DNA of 64,000 nucleotides from Bidens hawaiensis. Lineage: Eukaryota > Streptophyta > Magnoliopsida > Asterales > Asteraceae. The notes beneath the pieces were generated by a model. The model worked only from the letters and a program-made list of their open reading frames with translations. It had not been told where the DNA came from and did no database searches. The translations under genes and the position numbers were made by a program. Location of the stretch: contig JAIQDT010001948.1 in NCBI GenBank assembly GCA_021521415.1, positions 248,001 through 312,000 on the forward strand. Direction: 5' to 3'. Every line of letters begins with the position of its first letter. The first letter of the stretch is position 1. Shown here piece by piece: positions 24,101 through 34,258 of this stretch.

Positions 24101-25811
24101 TACACTTCTTCCGCATGAGTCTTTGGGCTTCGGCGCAAGACATAAGTTTAAGACCACTGGAGGGTTTTTCGCCGTAGATATGAAGATCACCATTTTCTCG
24201 AGGTATGCGAATCAATTTCTTGGCGCAAATAACTTCGGCGCGATTCTTCGAGAGCCAGTCCATACCAATGATAACATCAAAGCTTCCAAGAGGCATAGGG
24301 ATGAGGTCGATTAGAAAATCGTTTTCGTTAAGATTAAGCGTGCAATCTTTAATCACCGAGTTTATTAAAACAGTTTCACCATTAGCCAATTCAACTGAAA
24401 AATCTTCTTTTAAATCGCTGCGCGGTCGCGCAAGCTTCTGCTCAAACGCGCGAGAAATAAAACTTCGATCGGCGCCAGTATCAAAAAGCATAGATGCATA
24501 AAATCCATTAAGCAAAAATGTACCATTAACTACGTCGTTATTCGCTTGCGCTTGGTGCGCGGTTATGTTAAAAGCTCGGCCACGCGTCACTTGGTTCGAA
24601 ATTTGGTTCACCGGATTCGCTTGAGTAATCTGAACTTGTAGCCTTGGGCATGCGTTCCGGAAATGACTTGGATCACCGCAGTTAAAGCACGATCTGGGTC
24701 GTGGGTTTTGGTAAGTTGGCTGTGGGTTCTGCGGGTAGGCTGGTGGTGTTGGCGCAATCGGATTGGAGGGAGGGGTTCTACAGTACTCAACGGAGTGACC
24801 TACGCGGCCACATCGGTTACATTGTCGACACGGGACTTGAGGTGGGTGATGAAGTCTACAGGTTGGGCAAAAGGGTTGGTTTCCTGTGTAAGGTTTCTTA
24901 GTTGGCGGGGCAGGAAGTGCTGGATTGGTTAAGGCATAGTTGTGGACTACAGGAGGTGCTGGGTAGGTTGACAGTGGGTTAGGCGCGTAAACTGGTTGAT
25001 AAATTGGTTGCTGGACAATGGGCGGGTTGGTAAGCGCATAGGCTTGTCTGCGCCTACGTTTCTGGTTATGGTTTGAGGGTTCTGGTTTGGTTTCTGTTGG
25101 TTCAGGGACAGTCTTGGTGGGTTTGGTCTTCTCAGTTCCCCGCAGGAACAGGGTTCCTGCTCTGACATGGTTGTCGCTGAGCACAGCGGCCAACTCGATG
25201 GCGTCAGAGAGGGTAACTGGGTTTCTGGCCCATACAGAATCTTGAATTTCCATGGGGAGACCCCCAAGGAATTTCTCGATGGCTCGGCGGGAAGGGGTAA
25301 CAAGGTGAGGGACCAGTAAGCTTAGCTCGTGGAAGCGCGTCGCGTACTCGCGCGCTTCACCGCTGTATTGCTTAAGATTCCAAAATTCCTCCTCCAGGCG
25401 CTTAACTTCGTTGGGAGGGCAGAATTCTCGCGTAAGAATTTCCTTGAATTCCTCCCATGTCATGCTAGAAGCAGCCTCTGCGCCACGCGCATGAGCTACT
25501 CCATTCCACCATGTAAGCGCTCTGGATTCCAGGACACTGGAAGCATATAGGGTTCGTCTGTCTGAGGGGCATTGGGTATGGAGGAAAGTGTTTTCAATCT
25601 TCTCAAGCCATTGGAGCATCACGGTGGCTCCTTCAAGACCTGTGAACTTCGGAGGGTTACCCGCATTAAAGGACTTAATGTTATAACTGGAGGTATTAGC
25701 ATTGTTTTGGCTCAAAGCTTGGGCTATTGCGGCGGCCATTTCCTGGGAACGTTGCTGTCTACGCACGCGCGAGGCTTCTCTTCTCTGAAATCGGCGAGAT
25801 AGCGGAGGCAT
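21198..25811 (-). CDS. Gag-pol polyprotein of element B (Tekay-type chromovirus)
   Basis: A single 1537-residue frame with no break. Gag: capsid-like region to about residue 300, then two zinc knuckles, [14 protein letters not shown] near 335 and [14 protein letters not shown] near 378. Protease: [10 protein letters not shown] near 440. Reverse transcriptase: [20 protein letters not shown], then FIDDVLVYS near 776. RNase [13 protein letters not shown], then YTDHKSL. Integrase: a zinc-binding H...H...CLTCSK region near 1120-1160, then core segments [12 protein letters not shown] and [14 protein letters not shown]. The C-terminal end ([13 protein letters not shown] onward, with [18 protein letters not shown]) is chromodomain-like, which is typical of chromoviruses that target heterochromatin. 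Length and order match the Tekay/Del clade. The ATG at 25811 is preceded by a repeat-rich leader starting at the PBS. Expression would need protease cleavage of one precursor. Confidence 0.96.
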   Translation of the reverse strand: MPPLSRRFQRREASRVRRQQRSQEMAAAIAQALSQNNANTSSYNIKSFNAGNPPKFTGLEGATVMLQWLEKIENTFLHTQCPSDRRTLYASSVLESRALTWWNGVAHARGAEAASSMTWEEFKEILTREFCPPNEVKRLEEEFWNLKQYSGEAREYATRFHELSLLVPHLVTPSRRAIEKFLGGLPMEIQDSVWARNPVTLSDAIELAAVLSDNHVRAGTLFLRGTEKTKPTKTVPEPTETKPEPSNHNQKRRRRQAYALTNPPIVQQPIYQPVYAPNPLSTYPAPPVVHNYALTNPALPAPPTKKPYTGNQPFCPTCRLHHPPQVPCRQCNRCGRVGHSVEYCRTPPSNPIAPTPPAYPQNPQPTYQNPRPRSCFNCGDPSHFRNACPRLQVQITQANPVNQISNQVTRGRAFNITAHQAQANNDVVNGTFLLNGFYASMLFDTGADRSFISRAFEQKLARPRSDLKEDFSVELANGETVLINSVIKDCTLNLNENDFLIDLIPMPLGSFDVIIGMDWLSKNRAEVICAKKLIRIPRENGDLHIYGEKPSSGLKLMSCAEAQRLMRKKCIAFLAHVVKPDEGKKLRDIPVVRDFPEVFPDDLPGIPPAREVEFRIDLVPGASPVAKSPYRLAPAEMQELASQLQELTAKGFIRPSSSPWGAPVLFVKKKDGSFRMCIDYRELNKLTIKNRYPLPRIDDLFDQLQGASCFSKIDLRSGYHQLRIRDEDVPKTAFRTRYGHFEFLVMSFGLTNAPAVFMDLMNRVCRPFLDKFVIMFIDDVLVYSKTKAEHEQHLRLVLQKLRAEQLYAKLSKCEFWSDEVQFLGHVVNKMGIHVDPSKIEAIKNWITPSSPSEIRSFLGLAGYYRRFISNFSKIALPLTALTHKGKPYIWGSKQEEAFLTLKRLLCEAPVLALPEGNDDFVVYCDASNQGLGCVLMQRGKVIAYASRQLKVHEKNYTTHDLELGAVVFALKIWRHYLYGTKCILYTDHKSLQHIFDQKELNMRQRRWNELISDYDCEIRYHPGKANVVADALSRKPCQLNCILPRTQLHFAPIQSNLESRIRDAQRASISNGNLRAELACGAEALFVPNLNGILCYLNRIWIPCDENLRADILSEAHKSRYSIHPGADKMYKDLRITYWWPGMKKDIAVFVAKCLTCSKVKAEHQRPSGLLEQPEIPTWKWEGIAMDFITKLPLTANKHDSIWVIVDRLTKSAHFLPIRENYHVEHLAQLYVKEIVCRHGIPLSIISDRDGRFISRFWKSLQSALGTRLDMSTAYHPQTDGQSERTIQTLEDMLRSCVLDFGGNWDSHLPLIEFSYNNSYHSSIGMAPFEALYGRKCRSPICWNEVGEVQITGPELVQETTDKIAKIRDRLLTARSRQKSYADRRRKPLEFLVGDLVLLKVSPWKGVVRFGKKGKLAPRYVGPFKILARIGKVAYKLDLPPALSNVHPTFHVSNLKKCLADENLHIPLDEVQVDESMHFVEKPVEIMDREVKKTKRSRIPIVKVRWQSKRGAEFTWEREDLMKIKYPYLFSAPPTTS

Positions 25812-25959
25812 TCTATAAAAGTTTTAATTTTAGTTAATATCTTGGTTTTTATCGCAAAGTTTAACTTTATAAAGCTTGGTTTCGCAGAGTTAGATACTAT
25901 CAAAAGTTAAAGTAAAATAAATGATCCTAAATGCAGACTTTAATAAAGGTAACAAATTC

Positions 25960-26225
25960 GAATCAAGAATCGACAATTCACGTATCACCGTGACTTTCCG
26001 AGTTCTCAATTTAAAATAGCTAGTAAACGGGTGTTGGAGATTGACGATTCATGTATCACCATGACTTTCCAATCTTCAATATAAAATATACAAGAAAATG
26101 AGTATTGGAGGTTGACAATTCATGTATCACCATGACTTTTCAAGTCTCCAACCTCAGAACATAATCGTAAATGGAAATTGAAAATCAACTATTCATGTAT
26201 CACCATGACTTTTCGGATTTTCAAC
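25960..26225 (-). repeat. Four leader repeats of element B (between PBS and gag)
   Basis: TTCA(T/C)GTATCACC(A/G)TGACTTT recurs four times (near 25977, 26047, 26117 and 26190) with a spacing of about 70 bp, each followed by TTC(A/T)-like DNA. Element D carries the same array in its leader (60130-60425). On the coding strand the core is AAAGTCATGGTGATACATGAA, a near palindrome able to fold. Confidence 0.8.
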
Positions 26226-26450
26226 CCCAACAAACGAATATGTAAGTAAAATCAATAAAATCGAAATTCAACAAAAATCGAAATATCGCGAAATAAAACA
26301 TAAAATCATATACTGCGCAAGCGCGAGCATATTCATAAATAACGAGTAATTAACAATAAGCGCGCAAACATGAGATTTCTCTCATGCGCGAGAAGGGACT
26401 CTTAGGTATTCTAGGCCGTTACGTCTAACCACCTATCCTAAAGTCAACGA

Positions 26451-26462
26451 GCTCTGATACCA
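26451..26462 (-). promoter_or_regulatory. Primer binding site of element B (initiator tRNA-Met type)
   Basis: Minus-strand TGGTATCAGAGC lies 3 bases after the 5' LTR and is complementary to the 3' end of plant initiator tRNA-Met. It is not a tRNA gene. Confidence 0.93.
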
Positions 26463-26465
26463 ATC

Positions 26466-28467
26466 TGTAACACCCCAACCAAAGGCGGATTATACATCGG
26501 GGCGCCACATATTGTTTCATTACTCGTGACACTATTGGTGTCAATATTTATTAATACACATTTTATCGCGCACGCGCAGCGGGGAAAATAAAGAACATAA
26601 TCAACATAAATCAATATATTTATAAATCATAATATTCAAATAACATAAACTTGTCTTGTTACATTTTAAATCTAGGTCCAAAACAAAAGTAAACATCCTA
26701 TGTGTCCCCAAGCTTCAAAACAGCTACTGCAACCCTGAACATGTGTTAAAATAAACGTCAAACACTTGCGTGTTGGTGAGAAATCAAGTTTAATAGATAT
26801 TCATAGTTAATCATAGATAATCATAGATAACAACAGTAAATCTGCGCGCAACATATGTTAATCTGGTATCTAACAAGGGTGAAATCAGATTGTGACCAAG
26901 CCTTAGATTCATAGCTCATAGTTCAATCCGTACTCCCAATTGAGCACAAAAACAAGAAAACTGTGCAAGTGTAAACAAAAGAGAAAACATAAACGATAGG
27001 TTCTCCCGTGTCTACCAATGGATCCATGAGAACTTCGGAATAGGCCGAACAAAGCGGTTAATGATACACACATACAAATAACAGCCAAGTAAATATCCAT
27101 AACACATGGGATACTGCGCGACTAAAACTTCATAAACAGTTTAAGACTCAGTTTTGTACGAACACATGAACATCCCAAAACATTAAAACAAAAAGGGATT
27201 AGATACGAGATTACTCACTTGATAAAGATGCGATGTAAGATAAAGCAAGAACCAACTTTAAACAAGCAAAGTTAACCTATAATTAAAGATTATGTTTCAA
27301 CGATCGGTTTTAGGTCTAGGTAATAAGTTAGCATAATTAATAAGTAAATTATTATATATAATATATTACCGGAAAAGCAGGAAGAACAAGGAGGAAGACG
27401 GAGGCAAGAGAGGAGGCGGCAGGAGGACAACGGCAGAGAGCAAGAGGGAGGAAGAGATAATAAGTGTAGTGTGTGAAGTGTTAAGAAAATACTACTATTA
27501 TTTATAGGCAAACCCTAGGGGACATAAACCCTAGAAAAGATCTCCAAAAGTAAAAGAAAAGATAACAGCAAAAAGATTCCAAAAGCAAGATCTCAAAAGA
27601 TAACAAAAGATATCAAAAGCAAAAAGTAAAAGATTTCAAAAGATATGGCAGCAGGAAAAGAGGAAAAGCAAAAGGGGAAAGCTGTCAGGGAACAGTAAAA
27701 AGCATGGGCAGGGACAGAAAAAGGTACAGGTCAAGCATGGCAAAAGCAGATCCTCAAAAGATAATGTCAGTTACTTTATCTACCAACCAATGGGGTTGGT
27801 ACGCATGCAGCGCCGAAAGCAACTATTCAGACATAAAGCAAAGCAGGTCAACAGCTCAAAAGATAAGACAACACAAAAGCAAACGGCTAGATTTAAACAA
27901 GGGTTCAGCGCGAGAAGGCTGTGTGCGCGAGCGCGAAGGCTGGCACAACAATCCTTAGCGCGCTGCGGGAAGAATCACAAATCCTTAGCGCACTGCGAGA
28001 ACATAAATTCCTAGCGCGCCGCGGGAACTACAAATTCTCAGCGTGCTGCGTGAAGAACTAGAATTCTTAGCGCATCGCGGGAAGAACATACATTCTTAGC
28101 GCGCTGCGAGAAGAGTTCTCTTCACGCATTGCAGGAACAAGATGTCTTCACGCAGGCTTCCTTAGCGCGAGGAGCTGCAGACATCCTTAGGCGAGAAGAA
28201 CCAAAGGACAAGCAAAGAAGAGGGTTCAAGGCTTAAGGGTTAAGCAGGAGGGCGGGACGGCGACAAGACAAAGAGGCGGGACGACAAGAAAGGAAGGCGG
28301 GACGGCGGAAAGAAAGGGGAAGAGAAAGAGGCGGGAATGAACAAATAAATATATTTAATTTACTCAGTTAAATTTACAAGGATTAATAATAAACTTTAAA
28401 TCATAAAAAAAGAAACGGATCAGAGAAACGGGTACCTGGGTCGGGTCGGATTCGGGCAGTTGTCACA
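26466..28467 (-). repeat. 5' LTR of element B (2002 bp)
   Basis: Collinear with 19162-21163 without any length change. The presumed TATAAATA box on the minus strand lies at 27499-27506, driving transcription toward gag-pol. Confidence 0.95.
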
Positions 28468-29883
28468 GATGTCCTTTACGTCTGTGCATTCTTCAGTGTT
28501 GTGGCCTTTTGTCCTGTGAAAGTCACAGTATTTGCTCCGATCAGCATTGTGACGATGTCGGATTATTGGAGCCTTTGGCCATGGGAGCTCCTCAGTGGCG
28601 AATATCTCGGTGACGCTTTTGGTGAGTGGCGTCCATCTGGAGTTCTGGTTCGACTGTACGTTATCCCTTCCGCCTAACCGATGTTGCAAGCCGGATGAGG
28701 TGTCAAAGTTTACCCTTGACTGCCAAATGCCTAGCTTCCGCTTTTTGTTTAGTCGGGCGGTAAGGACGTTGTCTTCTCTTGTTTTCTGGGTGTAGAGGTT
28801 TGTGCTCTGGGGGAGATCTCTACCCAGTTGCTTCTCCGTTTCCGCAAAGCGTTTAGCTGCTGTCATGATGGCATCCCATGTGGATGGCATGCCATCTCTA
28901 CCCGTTAAGGTGCGGATGAGCTCTGGGTCGTTCGCGCCCTGGATGAAAGCAGCGCGAACAAGATCTTTGCTAATATTACCCAGACTTAGCTTCTTTGAGT
29001 TGAAGCGAGTGATGAAGTCTGGCAAAGATTCATCTTCCTCTCGAATGCAATTGAGGATTGTCCATTGCTCTTCGGTATACTTTCTTTGTTGGCTGAAGTG
29101 TTGGCTAAACTTCTGTTGGAAGTCTGCCCAGTCGTAGATGTGGTTGACCGGTAGACGATCGAACCACGCTCTAGCTTGCCCAACAAGCGTCATTTGGAAC
29201 ATGTAACACCACGTAGGTTCCGTCCAATTACTGACGGTTGCCCCCGCTATGAATCTGTTTAAATGATCGTCTGGATCAGATATACCATCGTAAGTGCCGA
29301 TGTTGGAAATCTGTTTGGCACTTTTCGGGGCGATTGCTTCCGCAATGTCCCTTGCAAATTTGGACGTTCCCGCATTTGCCGCAGTTGGTCTAAATGTTTT
29401 GGAGAAGTCACGTGGGTTTCCACCCGCGTTTTTTTGTTTGAAGGTTTCTCCAAAATGCCTTCTCGGTTGGGAGTCCGTTTCCTTACGCTTCCCTTACGCC
29501 CTATGACGAGGGTTTGCGTCACTATCGGATTCCTCCGAATCATCGTCAAAGTACTCTACGAATTCATCAGCCTGTTGGAGTAAACGTAAGCGTTCATCCA
29601 ACTCAGCTTGGAATTCTTTTTGACTTGCTTCCGCCCACGCTTTAACTTCATCGAGTGTTTGGCGGGGGAGCCTCGTTCGTTGTCTCTCTAACTGGGTATC
29701 GGTGAATCCCAGTGAGCGATTATTTACTGCACTTGCCCCAGCTTGGGTAACTGGGGTAGTGTTCGTAAAATTTACTGCACTTGCCCCGGCTTGGGTAACC
29801 GGGGTAGTGTTCGTAAAAACTGTGTAGTCGCCGGTATTCCCCCCAGTAGCTGGGGTTGTGGTTACCGGAGTTTCTTTAACCAT
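28468..29883 (-). pseudogene. Gag of element A, with internal stop and cut by element B
   Basis: Reading from the ATG at 29883: a Thr/Pro-rich N-terminus with a 16-residue direct duplication, an acidic segment (EYFDDDSEESDSD), an in-frame TAA at 29494-29496, then the same frame continues: YDGISDPDDHLNRF, QARAWFDRLP, a Retrotrans_gag (PF03732) core, RTLTGRDGMPSTWD, and a CDFHRTKGHNTEEC zinc-knuckle-like motif. The frame runs into the GATGT duplication and resumes at 19156 (IVEAFVRDG...). Rejoined length would be about 488 codons. The core and PBS type fit Tat-lineage elements. The single TAA could be a mutation or a leaky stop; the insertion of B ends its function in any case. Confidence 0.85.
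29723..29818 (-). repeat. 48-bp tandem duplication in gag N-terminus of element A
   Basis: Two adjacent 48-bp units (29723-29770 and 29771-29818) keep the frame and duplicate 16 residues around TTPVTQAGASAVN. Three base differences are visible. Confidence 0.85.
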
Positions 29884-29937
29884 CTTTCCAGAAGTTTGAA
29901 AAAACTGAAAAGAAATGAAGTTCTAGCTTTTATGCAC

Positions 29938-29949
29938 GGATGGCGCCAA
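29938..29949 (-). promoter_or_regulatory. Primer binding site of element A
   Basis: Minus-strand TTGGCGCCATCC directly follows the 5' LTR. A TGGCGCC start is typical of PBSs in several plant Ty3/gypsy lineages (tRNA-Asp-like). The exact tRNA partner was not established. Confidence 0.7.
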
Positions 29950-30922
29950 TGAAGAAACACTAATCGACCCCGGGCAGATTACGGATAATATGGGGGTTAA
30001 ATAGATGTTTCCCACGAGGGGTTAGGTCCGGCAAAGATGGTTCTTCTGATAACCTGCAAAACAGACACCGTGAGCTCGTCACTGAGAAGGGGGGGTACCT
30101 CCTTGTGACCACCCTCCGGCGTGAGAATCAGACTAGATTGCTCTTGAATATAAGTGTATATTAAGAGATTGCTAGAGCAGATATCAGGTATAAGATATAA
30201 GATACAAGATGAGATGAGATGATCATACCATTTGGGGTATTTATAGCCGAAGGTAGGTTTCCAAGAAGGTGTAGCCGGCTGAATAGTATTCCTGTTCTAC
30301 CAACTGTGGCCTACGCACGTGCCATGCTGGTAGTTGGTGGGTAGGCAGCGGCTGACAGTGACCAGGCCTGCTGTGTACTATTCCTTTTCCACCAACTGCA
30401 GGCTATGCACGTGGTATGACAGGAGTTGGTGAGTAGGCAGCGGCTAATAGTGACATACAGTACAAGAGCATGCTGCTCGCCATACTGTTGTCAATGAGCT
30501 GTCGTAGGTCAGATCTTTTGCCCATACCTCGTCAGGTACAGTACAAAAGATCCTCCAGTATCGTACGGACTGGCTCATTTGGGCGGGAGTATTCCCCCTC
30601 CCGCCTTTGTGCGGGATTGTTCCCGGCTTTGCTCATTCCTTCAGGTGACTACTGAATTATTTTGAGAGCTAAGTGTCTTGTGCGTGTAGCCTTGCTGTGC
30701 GGGTGGCCTTCCCTGATGGCTTATATCCGCAGCTGCGGGAACAGGCGGAGTACTTCGCCATTGGGAGGCATTTCCTGCGGGAACAGCTTGCGTACTGCGC
30801 GTAAGGACGTCACGTCTCTGAGCATGGTGGGTCCTGCGGATCCAGTTAGTTTCTGCGCAGACGTCTCTCTTCAAGGTGAGTCCTGCGGGTCCAACTGGGC
30901 TCTGCTGGGACCTACCTCTTCA
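29950..30922 (-). repeat. 5' LTR of element A (973 bp)
   Basis: Partner of 12583-13559, with TGAAG and CTTCA ends, then the GTTCC target duplication at 30923-30927. Differences from the partner are mostly C/T and G/A. Confidence 0.93.
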
Positions 30923-32144
30923 GTTCCCAAGTTACTTTGTTAGATACATTTCTTCTAGTTCTAACTATTTTCTAAGTATATATAAGGGTGTTGTGTTATA
31001 ATGGGTGAGTCAAATTGATGACTTCTGGTGTAGAATACGTGTCTCATTCAACTTTGGTGCCTTCACCAATAAGATTCTATTATATTTGTAATTTCATCAT
31101 TTTTAGATCAGTAATCATATTTTTTATAAAGAAATGAAACGTGGCATTCAAATAGGAGGGTTATCCATTTTAATTGTTTTACATTATTCCTTCAAATTAA
31201 TTTTTTAATAATTTTAAGAAACGATACACAATACATAATTTTATTAATTAAAACTGATTTCGATATACATATTATAATATCAACCTTCCATTATAACAAT
31301 CATCATTGTTTATTTAATCTTTTTATGATATTTTATTGTTTAGATCTCCGCATATCTAACAACTTTAACGATCGCATCTTCTGTTAAACGTTCGAGCTAC
31401 AATATTTCAAATATAAACTGAAACATTTAATTTATATACAGTAAACAGACAAACCGTACGTTTACATTGTGTATCTATGTCCAATGATCCATTTCGATCA
31501 AAAATAAAATACAATTTGATATTTTTAAGAACGGAATTTTGACGGGTGTCACACCGAGTATTATATTATAGTGACTAACCACAAGGCGCATAACCCTACA
31601 AAAGAAAAGACAACTTAAAATTGTCTAAATAAACCCAAATTGGTAGGTGTGGTGTTCCATATATCCCCTAACTATCCAAATGTGTTCCAACCAATCACAT
31701 GGTGACATTTATTCATCCATTCAAGTAGTCAAAACCGAAACTAGAAACCAAATCACCAAACCGAATTGCTTGGTGCTCCAAGTGGGCTACTCAATGAGCC
31801 AAAAATAAAACCGAGTGGGGGTACCCGAATGTGCACCAAATACCATTACAAGTTATAGCCCGTATAATGTGTTAAAATAACATAAAAACACCCAAGATAG
31901 ATCATAGAAGTGAATGATTCAATTAAGTAATGATAAAATCTACTGTCAAAAGTGACTGCTGTAACTTCTAACAAGGTAAATGACACAGTAAAAAAACATA
32001 AATAAACAAGACAACTGAAATCATATATACATCAAGAAACAAATATCCATCCTTTTTTAGTTAAACTCTTTACATATTCATTCAAGAAAACCATGACCCT
32101 CTTCCAATATTATTCATAAACCCTTCTTCTTCATCTTTACAACC
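30923..32144. other. Intergenic; right flank of element A and promoter side of next gene
   Basis: No gene was recognised. It starts with the GTTCC duplication and AT-rich DNA that should be continuous with 12582 before element A inserted. A TATATATAAGGG motif lies at about 30978. The segment near 31545-31560 (GGGTGTCACACCGAG) is LTR-like. The last few hundred bases must hold the promoter of the zinc-ribbon gene, but no element is clear. Confidence 0.4.
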
Positions 32145-34258
32145 ATGACAACATTAATAATAATAATCCCACATATTCTCACAACTCACAAACCCACAAA
32201 AGCAACAACAACCTTTTACTCCACAAAACCCACCAATTCTATTAACAAACACATTTGTTTTTACCATCAACAACCGGGTTTTCAATCCAATGGCAAATTA
32301 TTACATGACATGAGCATAAGTAATAATAAGAAGAAGAAAAGATTGGTTCTTGTAAGGTTTAATAACCTTAAATTCAACGGTGGTGGTGGTGGTAATGGTG
32401 ATGATGGTGGGACATCAAGGGTTTTGGGTAATCTTGCTTTGGCTATTGGGTTGACTTATCTTACGTTGACTGGTCAACTCGGGTGGATACTTGATACTAT
32501 TGTTTCCATTTGGGTATGTGGTTTAAGTTTCATTTGATATAATAAAGATTGCGAATTTGATGTAATTGTGTTTGACTGTTTGGATCACATACAAATTAAA
32601 TTAACGAGTTAACTGTCAGAATCAAGCAGTGTAATGATATGTTCACTACGATGTGATGTAATTACATAATTACGCTAATATATACAATATTTGATTCGCA
32701 TGTTTAGTACAGTTTTTTAATTTGTACGTTAACTTTCCTGTAATTGTGTTTTAAGGTTTATGAGGTGATGCTAATATGTTGCGGTTTTGATGGCAGCTTT
32801 TTGTGGTGATTGTTCCGGTTATAGGTTTGGGAGCTCTTATTTGGTGGGCTAGTAAGGATATGGTTGAAATCAAAGTAAGATTATTAACTCACAATGATAA
32901 ATCGTATTGGGAGTTTTGTTATGGAAGTAACTAGGGCTGTAAACGAAATGAACGTTTAGTGAGAAGTTTGTTTACGCTTGTCTGTTTAATAAATGAACGA
33001 AAGTGGACAAGGAATTTCGTTTGATTAATTGAATGAACGGACATGAAGAAAGGTCGTGTTCCGTTCATTTATGTTCGTGAACTTTCTTTAACGTGTTCTT
33101 TTATGATTGATCATTTGCTTTCTTTCATGTTCGTTTGTTTATGTTCGTTACTTTGTTTATTGAAGGCTTCTTATATTTTTATAGTTATTATCCAGACATT
33201 TAAACTTTTTAATTTTTATTATTTTACTAACTTAACTCGTTTCCTCTCTTATTTAAGTTACACTTGATAGTTGATATAGTTGATATATCTTGGATTAACA
33301 ACGTTGTTTTTTTATTTTCAAATTAATATATCTCGTTTGTGCTCGTCTATGTTCACTTAAGTTTGTTTGTGTTCGCTTAAGAAGTTAATGAGCGAACATG
33401 TATGAACATGGACAAATTCATTTCCTTAACGAACGAACACGAAATTTCGTTCGGTTATGCGTTTGTGGACTGTCCGTTGTTTGATAAAAGTTTAACAAAC
33501 GAGCATGAACAAAGTCTCGCCCGGTTTGGTTTGTTTACACTTTACAGCCCTACAATTGTTGAGGTAACATTTTAATTATTGTGCAGTGTCGGAGTTGTGG
33601 AAATGAATTTGAAGTTTTTAAGTAAGAAACTCGATCCAGTTGTTATGATTTTTATTGTTGATGTATGGAACCTTGTTTGTGATTCGGTTCTTGTATTGTT
33701 TATGCAGATCTATGTTAAATGATGAACCGCAGCTTTGTCCCTATTGTAATAAACCTTTTTCAGGTAACATATGCAACATTTGACTCGACAAGTAATTAAA
33801 AAAGAATATGAATTAAAATGTGTAATGGACATTATATCTTACGGGTGAATGTTTATTGGATTTCAGTGGTGGGTGATGCTATGAAATCCTCCAAGGAATC
33901 TACAACATTCGGTGAAACATTTAGCGATTTGTTTTCGCAACAAGAGAAAGGTAAACCGATTTGCAATGATTAAACGCTCAGGTTTTTGATAATACGAGGT
34001 TTTTTTAAGTTTAGATGGTTCAAAGATATTTTTATTTCTGAATGACGAAGTAAGTTACGGTCTTTGGTTTTTAAATACAAAGAGAGCAAGAAATCAAGAC
34101 ATAATAAGGCAAGGAAATAATCTAAATAACGAGGAGATTGTGAGAATATTTGAATTCCAATAGGCTTTGTATGTGTTACTCATTGATATATTTTTGCAGG
34201 GAAGGCTTCATCTAGAGCTGTTATTGATGTTGAAGCCGAGGTTAAGGATGTCGAATGA
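32145..34258 (+). CDS. Uncharacterised probable plastid membrane protein with C-terminal zinc-ribbon
   Basis: Six exons: 32145-32513, 32797-32874, 33587-33621, 33708-33763, 33867-33950 and 34200-34258 (TGA), giving 226 residues in one clean frame. The N-terminus (about 70 residues) is rich in Ser/Thr/Asn/Lys, poor in acidic residues and looks like a chloroplast transit peptide. A Gly/Asn/Asp linker follows, then two hydrophobic segments around residues 95-122 (GLTYLTLTGQLGWILDTIVS) and 124-140 (LFVVIVPVIGLGALIWWA). The C-terminal part has CRSCGNEF and CPYCNKPF, two CxxC pairs 20-odd residues apart that would bind one zinc, then an acidic end (VIDVEAEVKDVE). I recognise the type as a conserved plant protein but know no function. 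The zinc-ribbon would face stroma or cytosol depending on topology. Intron 2 holds a 621-bp TIR element. Confidence 0.82.
32932..33552. repeat. TIR element (TAGGGCTGTAAA) in intron 2 of the zinc-ribbon gene
   Basis: The left end TAGGGCTGTAAA and right end TTTACAGCCCTA are exact inverse complements. The interior repeats GTTCGTTTATGTTCG and GAACGAACAC motifs on both strands, so the element is partly palindromic. No transposase. The open frame at 33043-33267 is inside it and is not a gene. Its right end is 34 bp before the acceptor of exon 3. Target duplication not seen. Confidence 0.72.

Larger units (their letters stand above)
19162..28467 (-). mobile_element. Element B: Tekay/Del-type Ty3/gypsy chromovirus, apparently intact
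   Basis: LTRs 19162-21163 and 26466-28467 (2002 bp each, TGTAACACC...TGTCACA) flank a PBS matching the initiator tRNA-Met (TGGTATCAGAGC), one long gag-pol frame and a purine tract. The insertion carries a perfect GATGT duplication (19157-19161 and 28468-28472). All landmarks in the two LTRs keep a constant offset of 7304 and I saw no mismatch, so insertion is recent. It lies in element A's gag in the same orientation as A. With intact ORF, LTRs, PBS and PPT it may be an active or recently active copy. Confidence 0.95.
12583..30922 (-). mobile_element. Element A: Tat-like Ty3/gypsy retrotransposon, no pol, with antisense gene
   Basis: Both LTRs begin TGAAG and end CTTCA in plus-strand reading and are flanked by the 5-bp target duplication GTTCC (12578-12582 and 30923-30927). 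On the minus strand the order is 5' LTR (30922-29950), PBS TTGGCGCCATC, gag (29883 down to the stop at 19109, broken by element B), tandem repeats (18830-18003), an antisense spliced gene (14704-17830, plus strand), a purine tract GGACTGGGGGGACT and the 3' LTR (13559-12583). No protease, RT, RNase H or integrase is visible between gag and the antisense gene, so A would depend on a partner for mobility. The two LTRs differ by about 12 substitutions and 2 small indels counted by eye, mostly transitions. Confidence 0.87.

Noticed and set aside
22026..25802. Many plus-strand frames of 60-108 residues
   Set aside because: Shadows of the gag-pol frame on the minus strand.
26451..26462. tRNA-like sequence TGGTATCAGAGC
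   Set aside because: Only the 12-base primer binding site; no cloverleaf around it.
33043..33267. 74-residue frame
   Set aside because: Lies inside a partly palindromic TIR element in an intron.
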